A stretch of DNA of 64,000 nucleotides, taken from NCBI GenBank assembly GCA_963847515.1, contig CAWKAA010000002.1, forward strand, positions 806,001-870,000, written 5' to 3'. The notes under the pieces are model-generated. The model was not told where the DNA came from. It did not search any database and worked only from the letters and a program-made list of their open reading frames with translations. How positions within the stretch are numbered: position 1 is the first letter of the stretch; each line of letters begins with the position of its first letter. Both the position numbers and the translations under genes were made by a program. Origin of the DNA: QHXW01 sp963847515 (GTDB lineage: Bacteria; Acidobacteriota; Terriglobia; Bryobacterales; Bryobacteraceae). Positions 17,454-26,493 of the stretch are shown here, one piece after another.

Positions 17454-18914
17454 TCAGCCCTCCACCGCACCGATGCCCAGTTTGGTCAGTTCGGCGGTGT
17501 TCATGGTTCCGTCGGTGATCCTGAAAATGCCCGGGAAACGCGCCTCCCAACTTTTGTTGGCTGCGGGCATGTACTGCCGCGCGTTGGCCTCAATGGCAGC
17601 CACACCCGGCACGTGGGCGGCCAGACTCGCCGACTGGATCAGCGATGCCCCGGGGCAGGTCAGGTCCTGCACGCAAAGGAACATCTTGTGTTTCACCGCC
17701 AGAGACGCAATCAACATCATGTGGCTTTGGCCTTTACAAGCCTTCAACGCGGCGCCGGTATAGCCCAGCTCGCGCGACAAGAGCAGCGCCTCCACGTCCG
17801 TGAGCGACTCATCAATCACCACGGGACACAGTTTTGCCGCTTCGTGCATCACATTTTCCGGGTGTGCTTTCAGATCGCGCGCCGTTGGTTGCTCAACGTA
17901 CTGGATGCGCCCGTACCCTTCGGGCGTCTTCTGCTTGACTTCCCGCAGAAAATCCAGCAGGTACGCGACATTTGGACACTTCTCGTTGAAATCCAAGGAG
18001 TAGACCCAGTGACTGACGCCGCGCTGTTTCTGCGTTTGAGTGGTAACGCGGTCGACGCGCAGCACGCGTTCCACGTCCCATCTGCGGTCATCCCCGTTGA
18101 GCTTGATTTTGAAATGCGTGAGGCCGTTGTAGCGAATCCACTCAGGCAGAGTTTCCGGCAGTCCGTCGTTGATCCGGTTTGTGATGTCGGAGTCTTCAAT
18201 CGGGTCAATCGCGGAAACCAGATGATAGAGCGGCATGCGGGGCTTCGGCTCCTGCATCAGATAGCGGCTGGGAAATTCACCTTTGTACTCCGGACCCAGA
18301 TAATGCGCCAGATCGTGCCGCATGAACTCCGGTCCGTACGTGTGATAGCAGTTGAGCCCGTGCGCTTTTCCGAAGGCATCATGAATGGCGGCGTCGAATG
18401 CGCTGATCGTGACGAGCGTGCAGAGTTTAGGAACGGGCTCGACAAGATGCAAACGCTCCGAAACATCGCTGGCCGCCTTAAGGAAAAGGGGATCGAGCGC
18501 CCAATTGATGTCGATGGGGTGGCCGAACTCCTGGTAGCCGCGGATCACCTTGGCGATCTCGCTGGCCAGCGACTGCATCGCTCCTAACGTGGTTTCGTTT
18601 GACATTGTGGAGGACGGGAACGACCAGATATTGCCCAGCGGCATCGATCCGAATCCACGCGCAGCTCGACCGTCGCCAGTCTTTACGGCACAATGTACGT
18701 TCAGCACCGCCGCACTGTCCACCACATGCCCGCCGAACTTAATGGGGGTCCGGTATTTGTAGTGCTCGTAGTCAATCGTAACGTCTTCTACCCGGATCTC
18801 GGTCTTTCGGAAGGCTGCAGAGAGGATGTTGAAAGATGCGGGTGCCGCAGTAAACACACTCCCGGCGATGGCACCGCCACGTCTCAAGAAGCTGCGTCGC
18901 GTGATTCCCTTCAT
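17454..18914 (-). CDS. Enolase-superfamily (mandelate racemase/MLE-like) enzyme, Tat-exported
   Basis: The 486-residue protein starts with a clear Tat signal (ITRRSFLRRGGAIAGSVF). The C-terminal barrel has the superfamily's landmarks: KIK lysines in HFKIKLNG, Asp in SLDFNEK, Glu in YVEQPT, Asp-Glu in VIDESLTD, and a later Lys in LKACKGQS. It should abstract a proton alpha to a carboxylate, as in sugar-acid dehydratases or racemases. Export is unusual for this family, which is mostly cytosolic, but similar Tat-tagged versions seem common in this lineage. It is a single gene facing away from the dha operon's end. Confidence 0.8.
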   Translation of the reverse strand: MKGITRRSFLRRGGAIAGSVFTAAPASFNILSAAFRKTEIRVEDVTIDYEHYKYRTPIKFGGHVVDSAAVLNVHCAVKTGDGRAARGFGSMPLGNIWSFPSSTMSNETTLGAMQSLASEIAKVIRGYQEFGHPIDINWALDPLFLKAASDVSERLHLVEPVPKLCTLVTISAFDAAIHDAFGKAHGLNCYHTYGPEFMRHDLAHYLGPEYKGEFPSRYLMQEPKPRMPLYHLVSAIDPIEDSDITNRINDGLPETLPEWIRYNGLTHFKIKLNGDDRRWDVERVLRVDRVTTQTQKQRGVSHWVYSLDFNEKCPNVAYLLDFLREVKQKTPEGYGRIQYVEQPTARDLKAHPENVMHEAAKLCPVVIDESLTDVEALLLSRELGYTGAALKACKGQSHMMLIASLAVKHKMFLCVQDLTCPGASLIQSASLAAHVPGVAAIEANARQYMPAANKSWEARFPGIFRITDGTMNTAELTKLGIGAVEG

Positions 18915-19034
18915 CTACTCCTCCGGCAGCGGACTGCCACCCACAAAGGGCGGTCATGGACGTCGCCAGCACGATGATGATAGCTCACTTTGGCGCCCAC
19001 GCGGGAGTTGAACCATTCACTTCTCGAGGCCGTG

Positions 19035-19690
19035 TCAGACGCGATCGGGTGACTTGATCCAATCGTGCATAGCCTTGAGCATGATTGCGAAAGACGTTGC
19101 GCCAGGGTCGGGATGCCCGAGAACGCGGTTGCCCAGACGGCTGGCCCGGCCAACGCGGCACAACATATCCGCGGTGCTCCGCGCGGCCTCCTGTGCGGCG
19201 GAGGCCGAGAGACCCACAATCGCCTCGAGATCTTTTTCCCCGGAGTCGCTGCCCTTTGTAGCTGCGGCAGCCCCGTGAATGGCGTCGAGGATGGTGCGAT
19301 CCCCTGGCTTGACCTTTCCGGCCGCGGCGACGGATGTCTCCATGAAAGTGAGCAGCAGTCGAAACTCCGGCGCGCGGATCTGCTGGACGCCCTGGAGCGC
19401 CTTGCTCCCGGCCAGCAGCATTTTTCCCAACACTACGCCGATGGCGCCGCCGGTCGCACCGAGAAAAGCGCTGCCGGATTCTCGCAAAATCCCATCGATG
19501 GGGGTTGCGGGATCGAGCTGACCCAGCCGGTCCCGGATGGCTTCGAACCCGATCCGCATGGTAATGCCGTGATCGCCATCTCCGACCGCCGCATCCAGGG
19601 CGTTTAGCTCCGTCTCGCGCCGGGCGATCTCATCGCGACATGAAGAAGCATCTGAAAAAGATAATGCTGGTCGATCCCAGTGACGGTCAT
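19035..19690 (-). CDS. dhaL: Dihydroxyacetone kinase subunit DhaL, N-terminus frameshifted
   Basis: The body carries the DhaL nucleotide-binding signature (NALDAAVGDGDHGITM) and later LGHPDPGA. The long in-frame extension upstream overlaps dhaK and does not look like DhaL; instead an ATG at 19690 immediately after the dhaK stop opens MTVTGIDQHYLFQMLLHVA, a normal DhaL N-terminus, in another frame. Adding one base near 19632-19637 joins it to DEIARRETELNALDA. So I place the start at 19690 with a one-base deletion in this sequence. DhaL binds ATP/ADP and phosphorylates the ketose bound by DhaK. Confidence 0.8.
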
Positions 19691-20689
19691 TCAGATTTGC
19701 ATCAGTGCCGGGGTTTGTGCGGGAGCGGCGATCCAATGTTTCAGCCGTTCGTTCAGCCGCAGCAGAGAGATCGAGCAACCCGCCATTTCCAGAGAAGTCG
19801 CGTAGTTGCCCACATACGAATGACAGATCGTAACACCGTGCCGGACCAGCATGGCATGAGCTGCGCGAAACACGATGAACAGCTCCCCCAAGGGTGTGGC
19901 GCCCAGGCCGTTGACCAAGATGGCAGCTTCGCCGTTCGACAACTCCGGCATGTCATCAAGGATCCGCCTGACCAATTCCTCGGCCACTTCGTTGGCGCTC
20001 TTGAGTCTGACCCGCTCGACGCCGGGCTCGCCGTGCAGCCCCATGCCTACTTCCATATCGCCCTCCGCGAGATCGAAAATGTGCTTGCCGGACGCGGGAA
20101 TGATGCACGACGACAGAGCTACACCCATGCTGCGGGTATTGCGATTGGCTTCTTCGGCGGCGGCTGTGACTTCCGCGAGCGTTGCGTGCCGGCTGGCGCA
20201 CGCTCCCGCCGCTTTGATGACGAAGAAATCGCCGGCAATGCCGCGCCGCTCCTCGCGCTGTTCGGGCGGCGCAGACGCCACGTCATCGGTTATGCGAACT
20301 GTCGAAGTGCGGATGCCTTCTTCGTCCAGCATCTCGGCAGCCATGTCGAAGTTCAGAACGTCGCCCGAATAGTTCCCGTAGAGGAAGAGGACTCCAACGC
20401 CGCCGTGCACGGCGAGAGCCGCCGCCACGATCGGTTGTGGAGGAGGCGAGGCGAAGATGTTCCCGGCCACGCTGCCATCGGCCATCCCAGCGCCGACAAA
20501 TCCGGCGAACATAGGCTCGTGACCGCTTCCTCCACCGCTGAGAACCCCGACTTTGCCGGCGATCGGTGCGTCTTTCCGCACGACGGCCTGGGCCCCGGCG
20601 ACGAGCCGCAAATACTGCGGATAGGCCAATGCGAGCCCCTCGAGGGCTTCCGCCGCCACCCTTCGAGGATCATTGATCAGCTTCTTCAA
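19691..20689 (-). CDS. dhaK: Dihydroxyacetone kinase subunit DhaK
   Basis: The 332-residue protein is full length for DhaK. It has the GSGHEP substrate motif (residues ~54-59) and His219 in GLHGEPG, the histidine that binds dihydroxyacetone covalently as a hemiaminal. It lies between an aldolase gene (45 bases upstream) and dhaL (no gap), in one minus-strand operon. No DhaM phosphotransferase subunit is present, so phosphoryl transfer may come directly from ATP; the real substrate may be another short ketose such as erythrulose (inference). Confidence 0.9.
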   Translation of the reverse strand: MKKLINDPRRVAAEALEGLALAYPQYLRLVAGAQAVVRKDAPIAGKVGVLSGGGSGHEPMFAGFVGAGMADGSVAGNIFASPPPQPIVAAALAVHGGVGVLFLYGNYSGDVLNFDMAAEMLDEEGIRTSTVRITDDVASAPPEQREERRGIAGDFFVIKAAGACASRHATLAEVTAAAEEANRNTRSMGVALSSCIIPASGKHIFDLAEGDMEVGMGLHGEPGVERVRLKSANEVAEELVRRILDDMPELSNGEAAILVNGLGATPLGELFIVFRAAHAMLVRHGVTICHSYVGNYATSLEMAGCSISLLRLNERLKHWIAAPAQTPALMQI

Positions 20690-20734
20690 GATGAGCCAAC
20701 TCCAGTTGTTGAAGAAATATCTCTTCGCATGTTG

Positions 20735-21535
20735 TCACTCATGAACGGCTGCGCGGGCGGCATGCAGGAAAGCGGCAGGGTCCGTGGATTGGAAAACGTT
20801 TCTTCCAAATATGATCCCCGAAGCGCCCGCGCGTACGAGGCGATGAATCAGGTCCAAGACACCCGTCTCCTCTACCTTAGGTCCGCCAGCCAGCAGAATG
20901 GGAACCAGACTAGTCGAGACAATTTCGGCCGTGTCCTGCTCGCTGGGGAGGATGTCGGTTTTGATCAGGTCGGCGCCCAATTCTCCGGCAACACGGGTAT
21001 GGAATGCCACGAGATCCTTTCGGTTTGGCTGATCCACGCGCCGGCCCCTGGCCATGGATTCGATGATGTGAACCATTCCGAAGCGCTCGCAAGCTCGGTT
21101 TACTTCCGCGTTGCGGCGGACTTCCTTGGCCTCCGCGGCTGGATCGTCGAGGCCGACAAACATATATGTCATTACGGCATCAGCGCCCCAGCGTACGGCA
21201 TCCTCCACCGCAGCCAGCGCCGTCGTCCTCCCTTCGTCGAAACCCAGCATCGAAGGTTCACGCCATTGATTGGTCCAATCCAGTCGCAAAATGACCCCTG
21301 CGCTCCGTCCTGCAAACAAATCGACGGATTGGCGAAAGAGGCCCAACGAGAGCAGGATTGCGTCAACACCGGCATCGAGAAACAATTGCAACCGATCGCG
21401 GGGCGGTGAGGCGCCAGGTATTGGTCCGACCATCAGACCATGATCGAAGGCGACAATTACGCCTTTGTTCGTCCGCGGATTGAGGAGGCGCTTCAGACGA
21501 ATTAGTTTTCCGCAATCAACCACGGTGGATTTCAT
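20735..21535 (-). CDS. Class I aldolase, DeoC/LsrF-like
   Basis: The 266-residue protein has the class I (Schiff-base) aldolase pattern of the FbaB/LsrF group: VIVAFDHGLMVGP near the N-terminus, LGADLIKTDI with the presumed Schiff-base Lys, and GGPKVEE plus GIIFGRNVFQ forming the phosphate-binding end. As the first gene of the operon with dhaK and dhaL it probably cleaves or forms a ketose phosphate related to the DhaKL product. LsrF proper acts on phospho-AI-2, but no other lsr genes are here, so that name is not applied. Confidence 0.8.
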   Translation of the reverse strand: MKSTVVDCGKLIRLKRLLNPRTNKGVIVAFDHGLMVGPIPGASPPRDRLQLFLDAGVDAILLSLGLFRQSVDLFAGRSAGVILRLDWTNQWREPSMLGFDEGRTTALAAVEDAVRWGADAVMTYMFVGLDDPAAEAKEVRRNAEVNRACERFGMVHIIESMARGRRVDQPNRKDLVAFHTRVAGELGADLIKTDILPSEQDTAEIVSTSLVPILLAGGPKVEETGVLDLIHRLVRAGASGIIFGRNVFQSTDPAAFLHAARAAVHE

Positions 21536-21586
21536 AGTTTTGGCTCGATTCCGATTTTGTGTTATCGCCCACGATGCTAGCAGGTT

Positions 21587-23794
21587 TCAAATTCGTATCG
21601 CGGCGCTCTGACCGGTTCCGCGAATCACAGGAAAGCCCCGGTGTCTTACGTGCCATAGCCCAACAGCTTCTTCCGGATGCCTTTCAGGAGCTCGCTCGGT
21701 CCAGGCGCCAAAGGGCTGGTCGGTAGTGAGGTAGGTCCAAACAGCGCCGCGGTCCCCGAAGCTAACGCTGCCGTCTGCCTCGGCTTTTGCGAGGCGGCGC
21801 GCTACTTCCACTGGTATGGCGGCCTCCAGTTCCGGGAACCATTCATCGATTTGTCGCAGAAACGTGAAATGCGGGTCGCGGTAGTCGACACCCACGAAAA
21901 AGCCCGGAACCGCGGCGTAGGATTGCCAAGGGATGCCCGCGCGGAAGTCCTCCAGCCGGGCGAGATAATCGGCCCAGAGATCGTCGATCACGCGCAACGT
22001 GATCTGTCGCTCCAACTCAGACCGGCACTGAGCCGTCCCGTCGAGCACCGACTGGCGATAAGTATGAATTTTGTTGCGCTGGCCTTCGACGGGGACGTCG
22101 TAGCGGTGCAGAAACTCGCGCTGATCCAGGTGCTGGCCCTCCACCAGGCGCTGTATGGAAGCCGGATCGTCGCGGTACCGCGGGTCTAGGTCGCCATACT
22201 TCACCATCAATGGGTCTTCCAGGGAGATAAAGAACCGTGAGCAGCCCGGATCACCCTGCCGGCCAGCGCGACCGCGCAGTTGGTTGTCGATGCGCCGGCT
22301 CTCGTGCCGGTTGGTACCGATCACGTACAACCCGCCGAGCGCAGCCACCCCCTCCCCAAGGCGAATGTCCGTGCCCCGCCCGGCCATATTCGTGGATATT
22401 GTGACGGCGCCGCGCTGGCCAGCCTGCGCGATAATCGCTGCTTCCACCTCGTCATCGCGCGCGTTCAGAACGCGGTGCGGCACGTCCGCCAACATTGCGC
22501 TCAGCCTCTCCGATTCCTCCACGCTCGCCGTCCCCACCAGGATGGGCTGTCCGGTCGAGTGCACGCGCCTTATCTCTTCGACGACCGCCTGTTCCTTTTC
22601 AGCTTTCGTCGCGAACAGGATGTCCGGTTGATCCAGCCGGATTACCGGCCGGTTGGTGGGTATCGTCTCCACCCACAGGCCATACACCGTTCGAAACTCC
22701 ATGGCCTGGGTAGAGGCAGTTCCGGTCATCCCGCAAACCCGCGGATAGAGCGCCACCAGATGTTGGATGGTGGTGGACCCGAGAACCATTCCTTGGGACT
22801 TCGGGGCCACACCCTCCTTGGCTTCCACAGCCGTATGGAGTCCGGCCGGCCAGCGGCGGTTCAGAGCGATCCGGCCCTTGAATTCATCCACCATCTCTAT
22901 GGCGCCGCCCTTGACCAGGTAATCCACATCGCGGCGAAGAAGCGCATGGGCTTCGAGCGAGTCCTGCACGGCAGTGTGCAGGCGGAGATTGCGTTCCTCG
23001 AAGAGGTTGCCGCAGCCGAATGCATCTTCTACCGCGCGGATGCCGGCGTCGGTAAGGGCAGGCGTTGTGGCCGCCTGCGTCGACCGTGTAGTGCGCCCCA
23101 GGCCGCAGCCGGCGCACCACCTGATCGACTACATATGCCGGAACAGTGTCGTCTGTATCGCCGCCGGCGATGACTAGCGGGATGCGGGCCTCATCGATCA
23201 GAATGGAATCGACCTCGTCGATGACAGCCGCGAAAAACGGACGGTGCACTTGCTCGTCGAGGCGAAGTGCCAGCCGATCGCGCAAGACGTCGAAGCCGAT
23301 CTCGTTGGCGGTCGCATACGTGATGTCGCACGCGTAGGCGGCGCGGCGTTCGGCAGGCGTCATGCCTTGCTGTACATACCCCGTCGAGAGCCCAAGAAAT
23401 CGATAGACGTCCCCCATCCAGCGCGCGTCACGACCCGCCAGGTAATCGTTGGCGGTCATGACATGCACGCCCTTTCGCTCCCGAGCGAGCCACGCCACGG
23501 CCGGCACGGCGGCGAGTGTCTTGCCTTCGCCCGTCTGCATCTCCGCGATGCTGCCGCGAGCGAGAGCCAGCGCGCCGCGAAGCTGTACGTCATACATGTC
23601 CTGCCCCAGAATTCGCGACGCCGCTACTGCCGCGGCCGCCATGAACTCGCAGTAAGCCGCTCGCCCGCGTTGCTACGTCCCGAAGTTCGGTCATCGCTCA
23701 CACGGGCGAGTTCAGAGCGTATAGCGTTGATCCGCTGGATGGCGAACCGGTCGCGATCGAAAGACGCAAATAACGAACGTAAAAATTGTCGCAC
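21587..23794 (-). CDS. Short SecA-like translocase ATPase, frameshifted
   Basis: Motor motifs of SecA are all visible: EMQTGEGKT (Walker A), DEVDSILIDEAR (Walker B), GMTGTA, TNMAGRGTDI and LRGRAGRQGD. The start is taken as GTG at 23794, which has a GAGGAGG Shine-Dalgarno six bases upstream and gives MRQFLRSLFASFDRDRF. Three frame breaks occur (near 23690, 23655 and 23070); at each, removing one base from a 2-base run restores the frame. At ~735 residues it is shorter than housekeeping SecA (850-900) and ends without the zinc-binding tail, so it is probably an accessory SecA for special substrates. Confidence 0.8.
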
Positions 23795-23882
23795 TGCACC
23801 CTCCTCACTGGCCGCTACATCAAGCCGAAAGGAGCGTGGATTTGCCCGCTCCCCCGTGGTCTCGCATTTATGAACTGGCTGT

Positions 23883-24245
23883 TTACCGTTGGCTCTGCGC
23901 GCGGATGGTAGAGGGGCTTGGTGGGGGACGTTGAAAGATCGAACGAAGCAAGAATACGGCCGGGCGCCGCGAATCAGGCGGCCGCTCAATCGCCGGCATC
24001 ACCCTTGGCGCTACCGCGGATTCAGACTGCTGCGGCAGACGGCGCGACGCACGCCGCGCTCGTTGACGAGCCGAAACGACGGTTTTCGCAACGGAGACGG
24101 AGGACATGCTCGACCCCGCGGCTCCGAACGTCAAGAAGGGGAGTAGAAGTGCCGCCAAAAGCCGAGCTGTGAATCGCGATCTCACCTGCGACCAGTATGT
24201 CATATAGCGTGTAGAAGTTAATCGGGAGACCGTTTTCACGATCAT
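23883..24245 (-). CDS. Possible small exported protein upstream of secA-like gene
   Basis: An open frame upstream of the SecA-like gene contains a hydrophobic, signal-like stretch (RLLAALLLPFLTFGAAGS) followed by a basic, low-complexity tail rich in Arg, Pro and Ser. Start codons at 24245 and 24203 are possible. There is no recognisable domain, and the tail could be out of frame, given the frame breaks just downstream. Included as a weak candidate only. Confidence 0.25.
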   Translation of the reverse strand: MIVKTVSRLTSTRYMTYWSQVRSRFTARLLAALLLPFLTFGAAGSSMSSVSVAKTVVSARQRARRASRRLPQQSESAVAPRVMPAIERPPDSRRPAVFLLRSIFQRPPPSPSTIRAQSQR

Positions 24246-24477
24246 ACCTAACACTCCGGCAAGCTTACACAAGTTTGGCGACCGCCGAACCGCGGATGTT
24301 CCGCGCGCGTTGCATAATCTATGCATGCGTTTGATCGTTGATATGCGCCAGTCGGCGGGAGCCGGAAGTCGTTTCTGAAAAGAATAGCTGCCGATAACAC
24401 CAGATAACGCTTCTTCTCCGCATCACCATCCTCGGATGGCCTCCTTTGCCCAGTTAGCATAAAATTGAAACCGATGT

Positions 24478-26124
24478 ATGCGCGTAATCATACTGGTTTT
24501 TTTCGCAGCATTTTTGCTGGCGGCCGAACCGGGGTTTCAGATCCGTCTCAGCCCTACAATACGGTCAGCACCGGTGGATGGCCGTCTGATCGTCGTGGTT
24601 TCCAGGAACCAGGAGCGCGAGCCCCGGTTTCAAGTGTCATGGGGACTTGAGACGCAGCAGATCTTTGGTATGGACGTGGAGGGCTGGAAGCCCGGAGATA
24701 CCGTCGAGTTGCGCGGCAACACGATCGGGGCGCCCCTCCACACGATGGCCGATCTGCAGCCGGGGAAGTACAACGTTCAGGCCGTGCTGAACGTGTATGA
24801 GACCTTCCGGCGCGCTGACGGCCACGTCCTGAAGCTTCATCCGGACCACGGAGAAGGCCAGCAGTGGAACCGGTCTCCAGGCAATTTGTTCAGCAAGCCG
24901 CAGCAGGTGGAGGTGCAGGCGTCCTCAGTTACGCATCTGGAGCTGACGGAGGTTATACCGGCGATCGATCCGCCGAAAGACACCAAGTACATCCGCCACG
25001 TGCATATCGAAAGCAAGCTGCTGACGGAGTTTTGGGGGCGGCCAGTGCTGCTGAATGCGTCAGTGCTGGTACCGCGGGATTTCGACGAAAGCACGCAACA
25101 CTATCCGGTGGCGTTCTTACAGGACCATTTCAGCGGCAATTTTCGAGGGTTTCGCGAGACGCCGCCCAACAGCAATGGGGAGCACGGAAATGAGGCATCG
25201 GCCTACCAGTTCTTCCAGGATTGGACTTCGGGACGCTTGCCGCGGATGCTGCTAGTGGTGACGGACCATGCCACGCCCTACTACGACGATTCGTACGGCG
25301 TGAACACCGCGAACGCGGGTCCATACGGAGACGCGCTGACCAAGGAGTTGTACCCGGCGATTGAGAAGCAGTTCCGCGCGATCGGGGAGCCATGGGCCCG
25401 CGTTCTGTTCGGCGGGTCCACGGGCGGGTGGATGACGCTGGCGCAGCAGATTTTCTATCCAGAGTATTTCGGCGGCGCGTGGGGATTCTGTCCAGACCCG
25501 GTCGACTTTCACGCGTTCCAGCAGATTGATCTATACAGCGTTAAGAATGCCTATTACGACGAGGGCCCGTTCGAGCGGTTTCCGAAGCTGTTGGGTCGGC
25601 TGCCGAACGACCATGTGCTGGCAACGATGGAGTCGTTCAGCCGTCAAGAAGCGGTTCTGGGGACGCGCGGTCGGTCGGGCGGCCAGTTGGATGCGTTTCA
25701 TGCGACCTTCGGGCCAACAGACGCCGAAGGCTACCCGGCCAAGCTGTGGGATGCGGAGACCGGCGCGATCGATCCCGAGGTGGCCAGGTATTGGCGCGAG
25801 CATTACGATTTAACGGCGCTGCTCCAGCGTGATTGGGAGCGGCTGGGTCCGAAGCTGCAGGGGAAGCTACACGTGACGATGGGGACCAAAGACACGTTCT
25901 ACCTCGATGCGGCAGCGCACCGGATGGAACAGTTTCTGGAGAGCACGAAGCTGCCCGGCAAGGGGCCATACTACGGCGGGTCGTTCGAGTTCGGCAACAA
26001 TGAGCCGCATTGTTATGCGGGCAAGATCCCCGAAGGAGTTCCCTTCGTGGCATACTTCGCGCGGGTTTTTGCGGAGTACATGAAGAACAACGCACCGAAG
26101 GGGGCGGATCTGGCGTGGCAATGA
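24478..26124 (+). CDS. Secreted esterase, alpha/beta hydrolase (putative esterase/Fes-like)
   Basis: The 548-residue protein has a short signal peptide (MRVIILVFFAAFLLAAEP). The N-terminal ~180 residues look like a beta-rich domain; the C-terminal part is an esterase fold with nucleophile Ser in VLFGGSTGGW, a probable Asp in MGTKDTFYLD and His in NNEPHCY. Feruloyl esterase-like and siderophore esterase-like proteins share this plan; the substrate is not clear. It lies ~370 bases upstream of a TonB receptor on the same strand. Confidence 0.75.
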   Translation: MRVIILVFFAAFLLAAEPGFQIRLSPTIRSAPVDGRLIVVVSRNQEREPRFQVSWGLETQQIFGMDVEGWKPGDTVELRGNTIGAPLHTMADLQPGKYNVQAVLNVYETFRRADGHVLKLHPDHGEGQQWNRSPGNLFSKPQQVEVQASSVTHLELTEVIPAIDPPKDTKYIRHVHIESKLLTEFWGRPVLLNASVLVPRDFDESTQHYPVAFLQDHFSGNFRGFRETPPNSNGEHGNEASAYQFFQDWTSGRLPRMLLVVTDHATPYYDDSYGVNTANAGPYGDALTKELYPAIEKQFRAIGEPWARVLFGGSTGGWMTLAQQIFYPEYFGGAWGFCPDPVDFHAFQQIDLYSVKNAYYDEGPFERFPKLLGRLPNDHVLATMESFSRQEAVLGTRGRSGGQLDAFHATFGPTDAEGYPAKLWDAETGAIDPEVARYWREHYDLTALLQRDWERLGPKLQGKLHVTMGTKDTFYLDAAAHRMEQFLESTKLPGKGPYYGGSFEFGNNEPHCYAGKIPEGVPFVAYFARVFAEYMKNNAPKGADLAWQ

Positions 26125-26493
26125 TGCCTGATCTCGTCTTCCGCGTCGCCCGGACTCTGCGGTGAAGCGCAGCTATGTCTGGTAGCGACGGAGATTGCGG
26201 CAGAGATAGCTTCTGAAATTGACGCACGTCGGGCGCTAGGCTTTATCCGGATGACCTTTCTCGGACGGAGCGCGATTGGGCGATCAGCCAGGGGCCAGGC
26301 ACTGGTCGCAGGCACTCCGGCGAGTCGGCGACTATACGCTCATGTGGTTTCCGTGGACGGCGTTTCCCAGGGACTGATCCGGATTACCTGCGAATGGGAA
26401 TCACCTTGACACGACCCTTCGCCTTTTGATAGAGATGCTGCTACAGAGGTTGGGGCCGGGCACTCTTTTGATTCCGGCAGCCCCCTGGGAGGA
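26125..26493. other. Gene-free leader region before TonB receptor 2
   Basis: No coding frame is supported in these ~370 bases. A TTGACA box lies at 26406-26411, but the region 17 bases downstream (around TTGATAGAG) is a poor -10, so it is only a possible promoter for the TonB receptor. A GGAGG Shine-Dalgarno precedes the start at 26494. Confidence 0.4.

Noticed and set aside
19640..21409. A 589-codon open frame on the plus strand
   Set aside because: It runs exactly opposite dhaK and the aldolase, which have clear motifs; high GC makes long antisense frames common here, and its translation shows no domain.
20735..21535. Naming the aldolase lsrF
   Set aside because: No lsrK, lsrR or Lsr transporter genes are nearby; the match is to the fold class only.
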